NCBI GenBank assembly: GCA_016213265.1
Contig: JACRBA010000144.1
Span: forward strand, 1 to 37,356
Length of the DNA: 37,356 bases
Direction: 5' to 3'
Source of the DNA: Burkholderiales bacterium
Lineage (GTDB): Bacteria; Pseudomonadota; Gammaproteobacteria; Burkholderiales; Burkholderiaceae_C
Part shown: one piece after another, positions 37,091-37,356 of the stretch
Numbering within the stretch: position 1 is the stretch's first letter
Layout: each line of letters opens with the position of its first letter
Notes under the pieces: model-generated
What the model was told of the DNA's origin: nothing
Seen by the model: the letters and a program-made list of their open reading frames with translations, nothing else
Database searches by the model: none
Translations under genes and position numbers: made by a program

Positions 37091-37356
37091 TCAGCGGTAG
37101 ACCGGGAAGGCGCGGGTGAGGGCGGCCACCTGCTCGCGCACGCGGGCCAGGGTGGCTTCGTCGTGGGGCTTGTCGAGCACGTCGGCGATCAGGTGGGCCG
37201 TCTGGCGCACCTGCTCTTCCTTGAACCCGCGGGTGGTCATGGCCGGGGTGCCCAGGCGGATGCCGCTGGTGACCATGGGCTTCTGCGGGTCGTTCGGGAT
37301 GCCGTTCTTGTTGCAGGTCATGTGGGCGCTGCCAAGGATGGCCTCGGCTTCCTTGC
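37091..37356 (-). CDS. glyA: Serine hydroxymethyltransferase, C-terminal part (partial at window edge)
   Basis: Only the last 88 residues are in the window, starting within [20 protein letters not shown]. The next pieces, [20 protein letters not shown] and TRGFKEEQ, are the highly conserved GlyA C-terminal domain that closes over the PLP and folate site. The enzyme interconverts serine and glycine and supplies one-carbon units. The rest of the gene lies beyond the right edge. The stop is followed after 26 bases by nrdR. Confidence 0.95.
   Translation of the reverse strand, partial: KEAEAILGSAHMTCNKNGIPNDPQKPMVTSGIRLGTPAMTTRGFKEEQVRQTAHLIADVLDKPHDEATLARVREQVAALTRAFPVYR

Overview
The window is very G+C-rich (about two thirds G+C or more in most genes) and reads as a chromosomal segment of a betaproteobacterium, most likely Burkholderiales and possibly Comamonadaceae. 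The evidence is gene content and order (glyA-nrdR, a type IV pilin operon, ribD-ribBA-ribH-nusB, a ybgC-tolQRA run) and protein sequences of the kind found in that order. No rRNA, tRNA or CRISPR array was seen. Assignments rest on motif reading, without database searches.

Left edge (1-1260): the first 122 bases are the end of an IS3-family insertion sequence (start of OrfA, minus strand). It is followed by a LysR-type regulator with a TTG start and a strong Shine-Dalgarno. The gene and the palindrome-rich stretch after it look less G+C-rich than the rest, which suggests the border of an acquired segment. Next come a YetF-like DUF421 membrane protein, a 67-residue single-pass membrane protein and a complete tripartite RND efflux operon (outer-membrane factor, adaptor, permease), all on the minus strand. 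A secreted alpha/beta hydrolase faces the efflux operon.

Middle (9370-19875): an unusually long PilB/GspE-type ATPase diverges from a fused 5-oxoprolinase that overlaps pyroglutamyl-peptidase I (pcp). Together the two enzymes would take pyroglutamyl peptides to free glutamate. Then comes the most interesting block. An ECF sigma factor and a small zinc-finger anti-sigma factor (minus strand) diverge from a four-gene operon: a bufferin-type precursor with a signal peptide and four cysteines, an MNIO (DUF692) maturase, a DUF2063 partner protein and a DoxX-family membrane protein. Every junction in both units overlaps, so this looks like one regulated system making a modified, probably copper-binding, periplasmic peptide.

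Right-middle (19892-29077, minus strand): the genes run ribD, ribBA, ribH, nusB, a PLP aminotransferase, a Ser/Thr kinase with a PEGA domain, a TPR-like lipoprotein, ybgC, tolQ, tolR and tolA. Riboflavin synthase (ribE) is missing from the rib cluster, and tolB/pal are missing after tolA.

Right (29189-37356): a type IV pilus minor-pilin operon (two FimT-like pseudopilins, PilV, PilW, PilX, PilY1 and a PilE-type pilin) points rightward and converges with nrdR and the 3' end of glyA. A recurring regulatory pattern is a TACACT/TACAAT box only 6-9 bases before the start codon (sigma factor, oxoprolinase, ribD, ribBA), which predicts leaderless or nearly leaderless transcripts.
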